DNA of 64,000 nucleotides from contig NC_022657.1 in assembly GCF_000494755.1 (NCBI RefSeq), positions 8,400,001 to 8,464,000 of the forward strand. Reading direction: 5' to 3'. Made by a program: the position numbers and the translations under genes. Below the pieces are notes generated by a model that was not told the DNA's origin, made no database searches, and was given only the letters and a program-made list of their open reading frames with translations. Positions 7,796-16,470 of this stretch are shown in pieces; within the stretch, counting starts at the first letter, position 1; each line of letters begins with the position of its first letter. Source of the DNA: Amorphoplanes friuliensis DSM 7358 (lineage in GTDB: Bacteria; Actinomycetota; Actinomycetes; Mycobacteriales; Micromonosporaceae).

Positions 7796-8389
7796 GTGCT
7801 CACTTCCGCCCTCGCCGGTTTTGCCGCCTCCGTCGTGCTCATCGTCGCCATCGGCGCGCAGAACGCCTTTGTGCTGCGCCAGGGCGTTCGCCGGGAGCAC
7901 GTGATCCCGGTGGTCGTGATCTGCGCCGTCTCCGATCTGATGCTGATCCTGGCCGGGATCGCCGGTCTCGGTGCGGTGGTGACCGCCCAGCCCACGGCTG
8001 TCACGATCATCCGCTGGGTCGGTGCCGCGTTCCTGCTGACCTACGCCGCACTGGCCGCGAAACGAGCGTGGCGACCGGGTGCGCTGAAGCCGGCCGACCA
8101 CACGCCGGCCACCCTGCGCGCGACCCTGCTGACCTGTCTGGCGCTGACCTGGCTCAACCCGCACGTCTACCTCGACACCGTGCTGCTGCTGGGTTCGGTC
8201 GCGCAGCAGCACCCGCACCGGTGGCTCTTCGGGGCCGGTGCCGCGGTGGCGAGCGGCGCCTGGTTCTCGGCGCTCGGGCTGGGCGCGCACAGGCTCGCGC
8301 CGGTCCTGTCGCGGCCGGCGGCGTGGCGGGTGCTGGACGGCCTGATCGCGATCGTCATGGTGGCGGTCGCCGTCGGTCTGCTTACTTAG
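7796..8389 (+). CDS. lysE: LysE/ArgO-family basic amino-acid exporter
   Basis: A 197-residue integral membrane protein with about six hydrophobic segments. The N-terminal IVAIGAQNAFVLRQG segment and the central LTWLNPHVYLDTVLLLG segment are hallmarks of the LysE/ArgO exporter family, which expels excess lysine or arginine by proton exchange. It begins at GTG 7796, divergent from lysG. With dapD and dapE nearby, this is a synthesis-plus-overflow module for lysine. Arginine rather than lysine as main substrate cannot be excluded. Confidence 0.88.
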   Translation: MLTSALAGFAASVVLIVAIGAQNAFVLRQGVRREHVIPVVVICAVSDLMLILAGIAGLGAVVTAQPTAVTIIRWVGAAFLLTYAALAAKRAWRPGALKPADHTPATLRATLLTCLALTWLNPHVYLDTVLLLGSVAQQHPHRWLFGAGAAVASGAWFSALGLGAHRLAPVLSRPAAWRVLDGLIAIVMVAVAVGLLT

Positions 8390-8432
8390 GCATCCATCGA
8401 GCAATTTGCATGTATTCAGTAGACCTGAGGGC

Positions 8433-11111
8433 ATGCGCAGAGTTCTGGTGTCCGCGGCTTTGGCCGCGGGATTGATGATCAGCGGGGCGGGACAGGCGTT
8501 CGCGGCGCCACCGGCTCCGGCTCCGGACGACGGCTGGTCGGTGGAGAAAGGCAACCTGACCTGGCGTTCCGAGCAGCGGGTGCCGATGGGTGACGCCGCT
8601 GTCGAGTTCTATGCGGGTGACCGGCTGCTCGGCCGGGCCAAGCCCAAGGCGGACCACCGCACCTTCCAGCTGCCGCTGGAGGAGGCGAGCGACCTCCGCG
8701 ACCTCCAGGTGCGCGCGGGCGGGCGCCGGATCGACGCGGCCGCTCCCGAGCCGCGGGCGCAGAAGCGCGCCGCGGCACCGGCCGCGACCGAGCCGTTGCC
8801 GCCCAGCAAGGTCGATCCCGGTGTCAAGGGTCGCTACCAGACCGTCACCGGTGAATACACGCTGCCCGGTGTGAAGCTGCCGGAGTTCCCGGAACTGGTC
8901 GAGATGCAGGGCGTCGTCGTGGCGCCGAAGGGTGCGCCGGGCAAGCGGCCGATCGCGCTGTTCCTGCACGGCCGGCACTCCGTCTGTTACAACGGCGACG
9001 ACCCGGAGGCACCGCAGGCCTGGCCGTGCCCCGAGGGCACACTGCCGATCCCGAGCCACCGCGGTTACCTGCAGGCGCAGGAGCTGCTCGCCTCGCAGGG
9101 TTACGTCACCGTCTCCATCTCGGCGAACGGCATCAACGGGCAGGACTGGGAGGCCGAGGACGGTGGTGCTCAGGCCCGCTCGTCGCTCGTACGCCAGCAC
9201 CTGGCCCGGTGGGCCGACTGGGCCGGCGCCGGCCGATCGAGCGCACCGGCGATCGTGAAGAACGCGCCGCGCGCGGATCTGTCCAAGGTTTTCCTGATGG
9301 GTCACTCCCGCGGTGGCGAGGGTGTCAGCCGCGCCGCGATGGACAGCCTCACCCCGCCGCCGGCCGCGCAGGACGGTTACCAGGGCAAGGTCCGCTGGAA
9401 CATCCGCGGCCTGCTGCTCATCGGTCCGACGATCTTCGGCCACAACCCGGTGCCGGACGTGCCCTCGGCGACGATCCTCCCGGGCTGCGACGGTGACGTC
9501 GCCGACCTGCAGGGCCAGGTCTTCATCGACGGTACCCGCGGAGTCAGCAAGGGCAAGGCCCTGCACAGCTCGCTGTACGTCATCGGCGCGAACCACAACT
9601 ACTTCAACACCGAGTGGACGCCGGGTCAGGCTGTGGCACCGGCGTGGGACGACTTCTACGGCGAGGACGACCCGGTCTGCAGCCCCGGCGCACCGACCCG
9701 GCTGACCGCGGTGCAGGAGCAGACGGCCGGGGCGACCTACATCGCCGCTGCCGCCCACCTCTTCGTCGGCAACGACGACCGGGTGCGCCCGCTGCTCGAC
9801 GGATCGGGTGTCCGGGCGAAGTCCGCCGACCCGGCCCGCGTCCTCACCCACGCGCTCGGCGCCAACCGCACCGCCGCGCTGGTCCCGGACGAGTCGGTGA
9901 AGGTCACCGGGGGACGGCTCTGCGAGCAGGTCGCCCCGGAGCCCGCACAGGCCTGTCTGGTCACGGAGAACTATTGGAGCCCGTCGCCGCACTTCGTCGC
10001 GTTCAACGGCATCAGCCCCGAGGCGGGCCGGTACGCCGTCGACCTCGGGGCCACCGCCGGCAAGACCGTGTCGATGAAGCCGGCGCGGGCGATGGACGTG
10101 TCCGGCGCCAAGGACCTGGCGCTACGCCTGGTGGTGCCGCCGAACACGAGCGGCAACCGCTTCGGGATCACTGTCGTGGACACCAAGGGCCGGCGTACGG
10201 CTCTGGGTGACGTCAGCCTGAACGGGCTGCCCGGCACCGAGTACACGACCTCGTACTGGGGTCAGGAGGTGCGGGTGCCGCTGAAGAAGGTCCGCGGCAA
10301 GATCACCAAGCTGGAGATCACACCGCGGGGCGCGGGCGGCGCGTGGCTGATCGACGCGTGGGGCTGGCGTGCCGGCACCCCGGCGCCTCAGGCCACGTCC
10401 CTGCCGCGCATCGACATCGGCGAGCTGACCATCGTCGAGGGCAACACGGGCACTCGCACGTACCAGGTGCCGGTGAAGGTGACCGGTCGCGGCACGGGCA
10501 AGGTCCGGCTCTTCACCGTCGACGCGGCGACCTACGAGCCGAAGTCCTGGGTGGTCACGGTCAAGCCGGGCCAGCGCTCGATCCCGGTGCCGGTCGTCGT
10601 GAAGGGTGACACGCTCTTCGGTCAGGACGAGGGCCAGATCGTCGAGGCCAAGGCCGTCCGCGGCACGGTCATCGGCGACTACCAGGGCGGCCTGATGGTC
10701 GAGAACGACGACCCGATGCCCGAGATCAGCGTCGAGCCGGTCGCTGACCGGGTTGCCGAGGGCGGCACCCTGTCCTGGCGCCTGACGCTCTCCACCGCCG
10801 CCGAGACCGGCATCTACCTGTACGGGTACCCGGTGCCCCCGACGAGTGGTGTCGAGCTCTCCAGCACCGACGTCGACCCGGACTGGTTCGTGGACAACGC
10901 GTACGAGGACCCGGAGCCGTCCCGGCCGCTGTCCGAGACGTGGCTGTCGGCGTTCGGGGCGGTCGAGCCGGGTGAGCTCACCGGCGACCTGACCGTGCCG
11001 ACCATCACCGACACGCTGGACGAGACGGACGAGGTCGTCCAGCTCGAACTGGTGCTCGGCGTCGAGGACGGCCCGCAGCTGGACCCGGTGACCGGAAGCG
11101 TCACCGACTGA
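8433..11111 (+). CDS. Large secreted alpha/beta-hydrolase with Calx-beta-like C-terminus
   Basis: An 892-residue exported protein. Signal peptide at residues 1-26 (MRRVLVSAALAAGLMISGAG, then AxA). A central alpha/beta-hydrolase region carries the nucleophile elbow GHSRGGEGVSRA near residue 292 and an oxyanion-side LFLHGRHSVCYNGDD segment, suggesting an esterase or lipase-like activity. A beta-rich region follows, and the last about 240 residues look like one or two Calx-beta domains (ITIVEGNTGTRTYQVPVKV; ISVEPVADRVAEGGTLSW). ATG 8433 has a GAGG site upstream. Substrate is unknown; no cell-wall anchor is seen. Confidence 0.75.
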   Translation: MRRVLVSAALAAGLMISGAGQAFAAPPAPAPDDGWSVEKGNLTWRSEQRVPMGDAAVEFYAGDRLLGRAKPKADHRTFQLPLEEASDLRDLQVRAGGRRIDAAAPEPRAQKRAAAPAATEPLPPSKVDPGVKGRYQTVTGEYTLPGVKLPEFPELVEMQGVVVAPKGAPGKRPIALFLHGRHSVCYNGDDPEAPQAWPCPEGTLPIPSHRGYLQAQELLASQGYVTVSISANGINGQDWEAEDGGAQARSSLVRQHLARWADWAGAGRSSAPAIVKNAPRADLSKVFLMGHSRGGEGVSRAAMDSLTPPPAAQDGYQGKVRWNIRGLLLIGPTIFGHNPVPDVPSATILPGCDGDVADLQGQVFIDGTRGVSKGKALHSSLYVIGANHNYFNTEWTPGQAVAPAWDDFYGEDDPVCSPGAPTRLTAVQEQTAGATYIAAAAHLFVGNDDRVRPLLDGSGVRAKSADPARVLTHALGANRTAALVPDESVKVTGGRLCEQVAPEPAQACLVTENYWSPSPHFVAFNGISPEAGRYAVDLGATAGKTVSMKPARAMDVSGAKDLALRLVVPPNTSGNRFGITVVDTKGRRTALGDVSLNGLPGTEYTTSYWGQEVRVPLKKVRGKITKLEITPRGAGGAWLIDAWGWRAGTPAPQATSLPRIDIGELTIVEGNTGTRTYQVPVKVTGRGTGKVRLFTVDAATYEPKSWVVTVKPGQRSIPVPVVVKGDTLFGQDEGQIVEAKAVRGTVIGDYQGGLMVENDDPMPEISVEPVADRVAEGGTLSWRLTLSTAAETGIYLYGYPVPPTSGVELSSTDVDPDWFVDNAYEDPEPSRPLSETWLSAFGAVEPGELTGDLTVPTITDTLDETDEVVQLELVLGVEDGPQLDPVTGSVTD

Positions 11112-11126
11112 CCCGGCACCCGACAC

Positions 11127-11162
11127 GGGCGGATCGGCGTGGGAGACCACGCTGATCCGCCC
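11127..11162. terminator. Bidirectional hairpin terminator
   Basis: GGGCGGATCGGCGTGG (11127-11142), loop GAGA, then CCACGCTGATCCGCCC (11147-11162): a 16-bp stem with a single G-U pair, followed by GTTT. It lies between the convergent stops of the secreted hydrolase (11111) and the VOC protein (11166), so it can serve both. Confidence 0.85.
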
Positions 11163-11165
11163 GTT

Positions 11166-11579
11166 TCACTTGCTCAGCTGGGAAAAACGGACCATGTTGC
11201 CGGACGGGTCGCGGAACGCGCAGTCGCGGACACCGTACGGCTGGTCGATCGGCTCCTGGAGCACGTCGGCACCGGCAGCCCGCACCTTCTCGAAGGTCTC
11301 GTCGCAGCTGCTCGTCCGGAAGATGACACCCGGCAGCAGTCCCTTGGCGAGCAGGTCGGCGGTCGCCTGCTTGTCCTCGGGCCGCGTGTGCGGGTAGTAA
11401 CCGGGGATCTCCAGTCCGATCTCGACTCCCGGCTGCCCCGGCGCACCGAGCGTGAGCCAGCGGTTGTCCTCGAAGCTCACGTCGTTGCGGACCTCGAGCC
11501 CGACGACATCCCGGTAGAAGGCGAGCGCCTCCTCGTAGTCGTGCACGACCAGGAAGCAGTGCGACAGCTGAAGAGTCAT
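11166..11579 (-). CDS. VOC (glyoxalase/dioxygenase superfamily) protein
   Basis: A 137-residue protein with the paired beta-alpha-beta-beta-beta units of the vicinal-oxygen-chelate fold (HCFLVVHDYEEALAFYRDVVGLEV at the start, GVRDCAFRDPSGNMVRFSQ at the end). The final RDPSGN motif is characteristic of glyoxalase/bleomycin-resistance-like proteins. Nine bases separate it from the upstream AraC-type gene, a frequent actinobacterial pairing in which the regulator controls the VOC gene. Reaction unknown. Confidence 0.85.
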   Translation of the reverse strand: MTLQLSHCFLVVHDYEEALAFYRDVVGLEVRNDVSFEDNRWLTLGAPGQPGVEIGLEIPGYYPHTRPEDKQATADLLAKGLLPGVIFRTSSCDETFEKVRAAGADVLQEPIDQPYGVRDCAFRDPSGNMVRFSQLSK

Positions 11580-11588
11580 GCCGACACG

Positions 11589-12002
11589 CTAGAAGGACCG
11601 GCCGCGCCCCGCTTCTCGAAACCGAACAGGTTGTCCGAGCCGCCGGGTGACACAGCCGGGGATGACCGCCGCGGCACGGTGGTCGCGGGCGCGGTAGGCC
11701 GACGGTGACTCGCCGACCAGGGCGGAGAAGCTCGCGCTGAACGAGCCGAGCGAGGTGGCGCCGACCTGCACACAGACCTCGGTGACGCTCAGGTCGCCAC
11801 GGCGCAGGAGCGTCTTGGCCCGCTCGATCCGGCGGGTCAGCAGATATCCGTACGGCGTCTCGCCGAAGACCGCCCGGAAGCGGCGCGTGAAGTGGCCCGC
11901 CGACAGGTGCGCCGTCCGGGCGAGGTCGGCGACGTCGAGGGGCTGGGCGTACTCCCGGTCGATCCGGTCGCGGGCCCGGCGCAGCAGGCTCAGCTCGTCC
12001 AC
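11589..12002 (-). CDS. Stand-alone AraC-type DNA-binding regulator
   Basis: A 137-residue protein consisting almost only of the AraC double helix-turn-helix (LDVADLARTAHLSAGHFTRRF; then SVTEVCVQVGATSLGSFSASF), with no ligand-binding domain. GTG 12002 follows the stop of the P-loop gene after two bases, so translation is probably coupled. Such short AraC proteins are often paired with a downstream VOC gene, as here. Effector not visible. Confidence 0.82.
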   Translation of the reverse strand: MDELSLLRRARDRIDREYAQPLDVADLARTAHLSAGHFTRRFRAVFGETPYGYLLTRRIERAKTLLRRGDLSVTEVCVQVGATSLGSFSASFSALVGESPSAYRARDHRAAAVIPGCVTRRLGQPVRFREAGRGRSF

Positions 12003-12004
12003 GT

Positions 12005-12523
12005 CTAGCTCCAGAGGGCGGCTTTGACCGCGGTGCTCAGGGCCGGGATGTCGACCGGGCGGGAGGTGTCGATGCGGAGGACCGGGCCGAGGGCGAGGGG
12101 TTCGGCCTGGGTGGCCCAGCCGGCCCACTGAGTGGCGAGGCGTTCGGTGTCGGCGTGCACGCCGGGGCGTTTGCGGGCGATGAAGCGGGCCCGGGCGAGT
12201 TCGGGGGGCACGTCGCACCAGACCTCGACCGTGGCGGTGGCACCCGTGCGGGTGATGCCGGTGCGGGCGTGGTCGAGGTCGCGGGGACGGAACCACCACG
12301 AGTCCACGACGGCCATGCCGCTGACAGCGGCGGCCAGGGACCACACGGTTTCCATGGCGACGGCGCCCAGGTCCGGCACCTCGGTCACGACCGCCTCGGC
12401 CAGCGCTTCCTTGATCCGGTCCTTTTCCAGGCAGGCGGCACCGAGGGCCGCGGCCAGGCGGGGCGCGAGGCTGCTCTTGCCCGAGCCCGGCAGACCGTTC
12501 ACCATCACCACGTCACGCGCCAT
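12005..12523 (-). CDS. P-loop kinase-like ATPase
   Basis: A 172-residue protein from ATG 12523 with a Walker A motif directly after the first strand (VVMVNGLPGSGKSSLAPRLA, residues 5-24) and a DKDRIKEAL-like segment after it. It resembles the AAA_33/zeta-like small kinases that phosphorylate small molecules. The longer upstream frame to 12640 runs through the divergent MerR-type promoter and is rejected. First gene of a three-gene set with AraC and VOC genes. Substrate unknown. Confidence 0.75.
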   Translation of the reverse strand: MARDVVMVNGLPGSGKSSLAPRLAAALGAACLEKDRIKEALAEAVVTEVPDLGAVAMETVWSLAAAVSGMAVVDSWWFRPRDLDHARTGITRTGATATVEVWCDVPPELARARFIARKRPGVHADTERLATQWAGWATQAEPLALGPVLRIDTSRPVDIPALSTAVKAALWS

Positions 12524-12545
12524 GCCAGCACGATGACACAGACGC

Positions 12546-12576
12546 TTGACCCTCGAGCAGGTCGAGGCACCAGGGT
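12546..12576 (+). promoter_or_regulatory. MerR-type promoter/operator with 19-bp spacer
   Basis: A -35 TTGACC (12546-12551) and a -10 CAGGGT (12571-12576) are separated by exactly 19 bp, the over-long spacing typical of MerR-controlled promoters. The spacer holds the perfect inverted repeat CCTCGA-N5-TCGAGG (12551-12567), closely similar in form to SoxR/CueR-type operators. It lies 20 bp before the start of a MerR-family gene, so autoregulation is likely. Confidence 0.8.
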
Positions 12577-12596
12577 TCCGAGGTGTGGAGAGCAGG

Positions 12597-13634
12597 ATGT
12601 ACGGCATCGGGGAGATCGCCCGGGCCAGCGGGCTGAGCATCAGCGCGCTGCGGTTCTACGACGGCGCCGGGGTGCTGGTCCCGGCCGAGGTCGACCCGGC
12701 CACCGGCTACCGGCGGTACAGCGACGACCAGATCCGGGCGGCGCGCCTGGTGGCGGGTCTGCGCCGGGTCGGGATGCCGGTCGCGGACATCACCCGTGCG
12801 GTGACCGAGCTGACCAACCCTCCGGCGGTGCGCAAGCTGCTCGACGAGCACCTGCACCGGCTGGAGGACGGCCTCGCCGATGCCCGTCGTGAGCTCTCCC
12901 GCGTCCATGCCCTGCTGGATCTCGAGGAGACCATCTTGACCAGGATCACTCTGCCCGCCGCCGCCCTCGCCGCCGCGCTCGACGCCGTCCGTTTTGCCGC
13001 CTCGGCCGATCCGGAGCTGCCGATGCTCGGCGGGGTGCTGTTCGAGACCGGGACCGGCTCGCTGACGCTGGTGACGACCGACCGGTACCGGCTGGCCGTC
13101 GCCGAGGCCACCGCTGACATCTCGGGGCCACCGGCCCGGGTGGTCGCACCCTTGCCCCTGGTCGACGAGGTGCGGCCCCTGCTGACCGGCGGCGAGGAGG
13201 TGACCGTGGCGCTCGGCGACGCCGGGATCGGGGTGGAGATCGGCGGGCGCCGGCTGGACGGGACGCCACTCGACGTCGCCTTCCCCGATCACCGCCGCCT
13301 GATCGACCTCGGTGACGCCCGGCGGGTCACCGTCGACGTCCCGGCCCTGCGCGCGGCGGTCGGCGCGGCGCCGGTCGTGTCCCGCGAGCACGAGGGCAAG
13401 GCGTACGACGTGACCGTCCTGGCCGTGGATCCGGCCGGTGCGGTGAAGGTGGCGCAGGAGCACGAGTGGGCCGCCGACGAGGAGGCGCACGTCGCCGTCA
13501 ACCGGGAGTTCCTGCTCGAGGCCCTCGACGCGGGTGGTGCGGGTCAGCTGGTGCTGGAGCTGGACGGCCCGATCAAGCCGCTGGCTCTCCGCGGAAACGG
13601 ATCTTTCTCGATACTCATGCCCGTCCGGCGCTGA
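12597..13634 (+). CDS. MerR regulator fused to DNA polymerase III beta-clamp domains
   Basis: A 345-residue fusion. Residues 1-70 form a MerR winged helix (MYGIGEIARASGLSISALRF, then GYRRYSDDQI), residues about 75-110 a dimerisation coiled coil. From about residue 115 to the end the sequence is clamp-like: LPMLGGVLFE then LVTTDRYRLAVAEA (sliding-clamp domain 2), a domain 3 with PLDVAFPDHRRLIDL, and a C-terminal VNREFLLEALDA plus FSILMPVRR, the usual end of DnaN. Clamp domain 1 is replaced by the MerR part. A GAGAGCAGG site precedes ATG 12597. Role of the clamp part (sensor, scaffold or oligomeriser) is not known. Confidence 0.85.
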   Translation: MYGIGEIARASGLSISALRFYDGAGVLVPAEVDPATGYRRYSDDQIRAARLVAGLRRVGMPVADITRAVTELTNPPAVRKLLDEHLHRLEDGLADARRELSRVHALLDLEETILTRITLPAAALAAALDAVRFAASADPELPMLGGVLFETGTGSLTLVTTDRYRLAVAEATADISGPPARVVAPLPLVDEVRPLLTGGEEVTVALGDAGIGVEIGGRRLDGTPLDVAFPDHRRLIDLGDARRVTVDVPALRAAVGAAPVVSREHEGKAYDVTVLAVDPAGAVKVAQEHEWAADEEAHVAVNREFLLEALDAGGAGQLVLELDGPIKPLALRGNGSFSILMPVRR

Positions 13635-13646
13635 CAGACTGTCGCG

Positions 13647-14708
13647 GTGGATGACATCGTCGCTCGCCGCGCCGCCTGTACCGACTCGTTCCTCGGCAAC
13701 GGCCTGATCCGGCCGCCCGAGCTGCTGGCCTCGATCGACCCGGGCGCCGCGGCGGACATCTACGGCGAAGGCGGAGCGGTCGCCGAGCTGGAGCAGCATG
13801 TCGCCGCGGTGCTCGGGAAACCGGCCGCCGTGTTCCTGCCCAGCGGCACGATGGCCCAGGGCGCGGCGCTGCGGGTGCACGCCGACCGGCGGACGTCACG
13901 CACGGTCGTCTGGCATCCGTACTGCCACCTCGACCGGCACGAGGGTCAGGCCTACGCCCGGCTGCACCAGCTGGTCGGGCGGCCGGCGGGCGACTTCGAG
14001 CGGCTGATCAACATCGACGACCTGTCCGCGGTGTCCGAGCCCGTCGCGGCGCTGGTCCTCGAGCTGCCGCAACGTGACCTCGGCGGGGCGCTGCCGGCCT
14101 GGGACGACCTGGTCGCGCAGACGTCCTGGGCCCGGGACCGCGGTGCGGCGGCCCACCTCGACGGCGCCCGGCTGTGGGAGGCCACCGCCGGCTACGAGCG
14201 GTCCCCCGCCGAGATCGCCGCGCTCTTCGACACCGTCTACGTCTCGTTCTACAAGGGCATCGGTGCGCTGCCCGGCTGCTGCGTCGCGGGCTCGGAGCAG
14301 GACATCGCCCAGGTACGCGAGTGGCGGTCGCGCCTCGGGGGGACGCTGTTCGCGATGTGGCCGAACGCGTCGTCGGCGCTCGGCCTGCTCGACACCGCGC
14401 TGGCCGAGATGCCCGCCCGGTTGCGGCACGCCCGGGCGATCGCCGCGGCGCTGTCCGGTGTCCCCGAGGTCCGGGTCGTGCCGGATCCGCCGCAGACGCC
14501 GATGATGCACCTGCTGCTCTCCGTGCCGGGTGAGCGGTACCGCGCCAACGCGAAGCGCCTCGCCGAGGAGACGGCCCTCTGGGTGTGGCCGAGCGTGGCC
14601 GAGACCGGCGACCCGGCCGTGGTCCGTGCCGAGTTGTCGGTCGGCCGCGCGACGCTGCGCCACAAGCCCGAGGCGATCGCCGAGATCCTGGCGGGTCTCT
14701 GCCTCTGA
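13647..14708 (+). CDS. PLP-dependent beta-eliminating lyase / threonine aldolase family
   Basis: A 353-residue fold-type I PLP enzyme of the threonine-aldolase/beta-eliminating lyase family. A PLP-binding Lys sits in VSFYKGIGALPGC, preceded by the aspartate motif HLDGARLWEA; the N-terminal GEGGAVAELE and FLPSGTMAQGAAL segments are also family hallmarks. It begins with GTG 13647, 12 bases after the MerR-clamp gene, on the same strand, so it may belong to the same transcription unit. Actual substrate (L-threonine, L-allo-threonine or another amino acid) cannot be told. Confidence 0.85.
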   Translation: MDDIVARRAACTDSFLGNGLIRPPELLASIDPGAAADIYGEGGAVAELEQHVAAVLGKPAAVFLPSGTMAQGAALRVHADRRTSRTVVWHPYCHLDRHEGQAYARLHQLVGRPAGDFERLINIDDLSAVSEPVAALVLELPQRDLGGALPAWDDLVAQTSWARDRGAAAHLDGARLWEATAGYERSPAEIAALFDTVYVSFYKGIGALPGCCVAGSEQDIAQVREWRSRLGGTLFAMWPNASSALGLLDTALAEMPARLRHARAIAAALSGVPEVRVVPDPPQTPMMHLLLSVPGERYRANAKRLAEETALWVWPSVAETGDPAVVRAELSVGRATLRHKPEAIAEILAGLCL

Positions 14709-14750
14709 GAGCTGTCTCCGGGCAAATGCCGCGGATGCTCGTAGAGTGAG

Positions 14751-15608
14751 GTGGTGACTGACGACACCTTCCCGCTCGGTGACCGCTCGGTACGACGCAT
14801 CGGCTTCGGCGCGATGCAGCTCGCCGGACCGGGCGCTTTCGGGCCACCCCGCGACCGCGACACCGCCCTCGACGTGCTCCGTAAGGCTGTGGAGCTGGGC
14901 GTCAACCACATCGACACGGCTCAGTACTACGGGCCGGACGTCGTCAACGACCTGATCAGGACGGCGCTGTCCCCGTACCCGGAAGATCTTGTCCTGGTGA
15001 GCAAGGTGGGCGCCGCGCGGGACGAGGCCGGGCGCTGGCTGCCCGCGCTGGAGCCCGAGCAGCTGCGCTCGGGCGTGCAGGACAACCTGCGGTCGCTGGG
15101 GGTCGACCGGCTCGACGCCGTCAACCTGCGGCTGACCGACGGCGGGGATGATTTCGACGCCCAGCTCGACGCGATGATCGCGTTGCGGGACGAGGGCCTG
15201 ATCGCCGGCATCGGGCTGAGCAACGTCTCCCGGGAGCAACTGGTCCACGCGGTCCAGCGCACCGAGATCGTCTGCGTCCAGAACGCCCTCAACCTCGTCG
15301 AGCGCGAGTCGATGGCGCTGCTGCGGGAGTGCCAGGAGCTCGGCATCGGGTTCGTGCCGTTCTTCCCGCTCGGCTCGGCCTTCGGCGGGGTGAACCGCCT
15401 GCTCACGCACCCGGACCTCATCGACGTCGCCGCCCGGCTGGAGGCACTGCCGTCGCAGGTGGCGCTGGCCTGGCTGCTGGACCTGGCCCCGAACGTCCTG
15501 CTGATCCCGGGCACGTCCTCGGCGAGCCACCTGGCCGACAACCTGGCCGCCCGCACCGTGCACCTGGACGACGACGCCCGCAAGGTCCTCGACACGATCA
15601 CCCTGTGA
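14751..15608 (+). CDS. Aldo/keto reductase, pyridoxal reductase (PdxI)-like
   Basis: A 285-residue AKR starting at GTG 14751 (a second GTG follows immediately). The NADPH-binding TIM-barrel motifs are clear: GFGAMQLAGPGAFGPPRD, HIDTAQYYG with the catalytic Tyr, and LVLVSKVG with the Lys. The usual catalytic His position reads Arg (DAVNLRL), which is normal for the YdbC/PdxI subgroup that reduces pyridoxal to pyridoxine. Its position downstream of a PLP enzyme is suggestive of B6-related function, but this is inference. Confidence 0.8.
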   Translation: MVTDDTFPLGDRSVRRIGFGAMQLAGPGAFGPPRDRDTALDVLRKAVELGVNHIDTAQYYGPDVVNDLIRTALSPYPEDLVLVSKVGAARDEAGRWLPALEPEQLRSGVQDNLRSLGVDRLDAVNLRLTDGGDDFDAQLDAMIALRDEGLIAGIGLSNVSREQLVHAVQRTEIVCVQNALNLVERESMALLRECQELGIGFVPFFPLGSAFGGVNRLLTHPDLIDVAARLEALPSQVALAWLLDLAPNVLLIPGTSSASHLADNLAARTVHLDDDARKVLDTITL

Positions 15609-15609
15609 T

Positions 15610-16470
15610 TCAGCCGGCGCGGCGGGCCAGGGCCGGGTCGAGGAACGCGAACAGGCGTGTCAGCCGGCCGTCGTGGATGTCGAGGACCTGGAGGCCGTGC
15701 GGGGTGCCGTCGGCCTCGTTGACGATGAACGCCGGTTGGTTGTTGGCCCGCGCCGGGATCAGCTGCCACGCGCCCGGTCGCAGGACGTTCGTACGCAAGA
15801 AGGCGAGCGTGGCGTCGCGGCCGGCGTACCAGTCGGGCCGGGGTGGCATCTCCAGCGTGACGTCCGCGCTGAGGAGGCCGGCCAGGGTGGGCAGGTCGGC
15901 GGCCTCGAACGCCGCCGCGTACCGGTCCAGGACGCCCGGCGCGGGTTCGGCGATCTGGTCCTCGTCGAGGTCGAGCCGGCGCAGCTGAGCGCGGGCCCGC
16001 TGCAGGGCGCTGTTGACACTCGCGGGGGTGGTGCCCAGCGCTTCGGCCACCTCCGCGACCGGCCAGCCGAGGACGTCACCTAGGACCAGCGCCGACCGCT
16101 GCCGCGGCGACAGGTGCTGCAGGGCCGCCACGAAGGCCAGCCGGATGCCGGACCGGGCGAGCGCCAGTCCGGCCGGATCCGGTGTGCCGGTGTGCAGGAG
16201 GGCGTCCGGGAGCGGCTCGAGCCAGGCGACCTCGTCCGTGCCCAGCCCGGACGGCAGGGCGCGGCGGGTCCGCTGGTCGAGGGCGGTCAGGCAGACCCGG
16301 GTGGCGATCGCGTACGCCCAGCGCCGGGGTGACGCCCGCCCCTCGAAACCGTCGTAGCCCCGCCACGCGCGGACCAGAGTCTCCTGCACCGCGTCCTCGG
16401 CGTCGTGGATCGAGCCGAGCATCCGGTAGCAGTGTGCGAGCAGCTCCGGCCGCAGCGCGGCGAGGTCCAT
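15610..16470 (-). CDS. ECF sigma factor with C-terminal SnoaL-like domain (first copy)
   Basis: A 286-residue extracytoplasmic-function sigma factor. Region 2 (LLAHCYRMLGSIHDAEDAVQ, residues 9-28), region 4 (LSPRQRSALVLGDVLGWPVAEVAEAL), a WLEPLPD linker between them, and a C-terminal NTF2/SnoaL-like domain (VLDRYAAAFEAADLPTLAGLL, then MPPRPDWYAGRDA). No anti-sigma gene is adjacent; in such sigma factors the SnoaL domain itself modulates activity. ATG 16470 overlaps the stop of the SDR gene upstream (TGATG), so the two are coupled. Confidence 0.87.
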   Translation of the reverse strand: MDLAALRPELLAHCYRMLGSIHDAEDAVQETLVRAWRGYDGFEGRASPRRWAYAIATRVCLTALDQRTRRALPSGLGTDEVAWLEPLPDALLHTGTPDPAGLALARSGIRLAFVAALQHLSPRQRSALVLGDVLGWPVAEVAEALGTTPASVNSALQRARAQLRRLDLDEDQIAEPAPGVLDRYAAAFEAADLPTLAGLLSADVTLEMPPRPDWYAGRDATLAFLRTNVLRPGAWQLIPARANNQPAFIVNEADGTPHGLQVLDIHDGRLTRLFAFLDPALARRAG

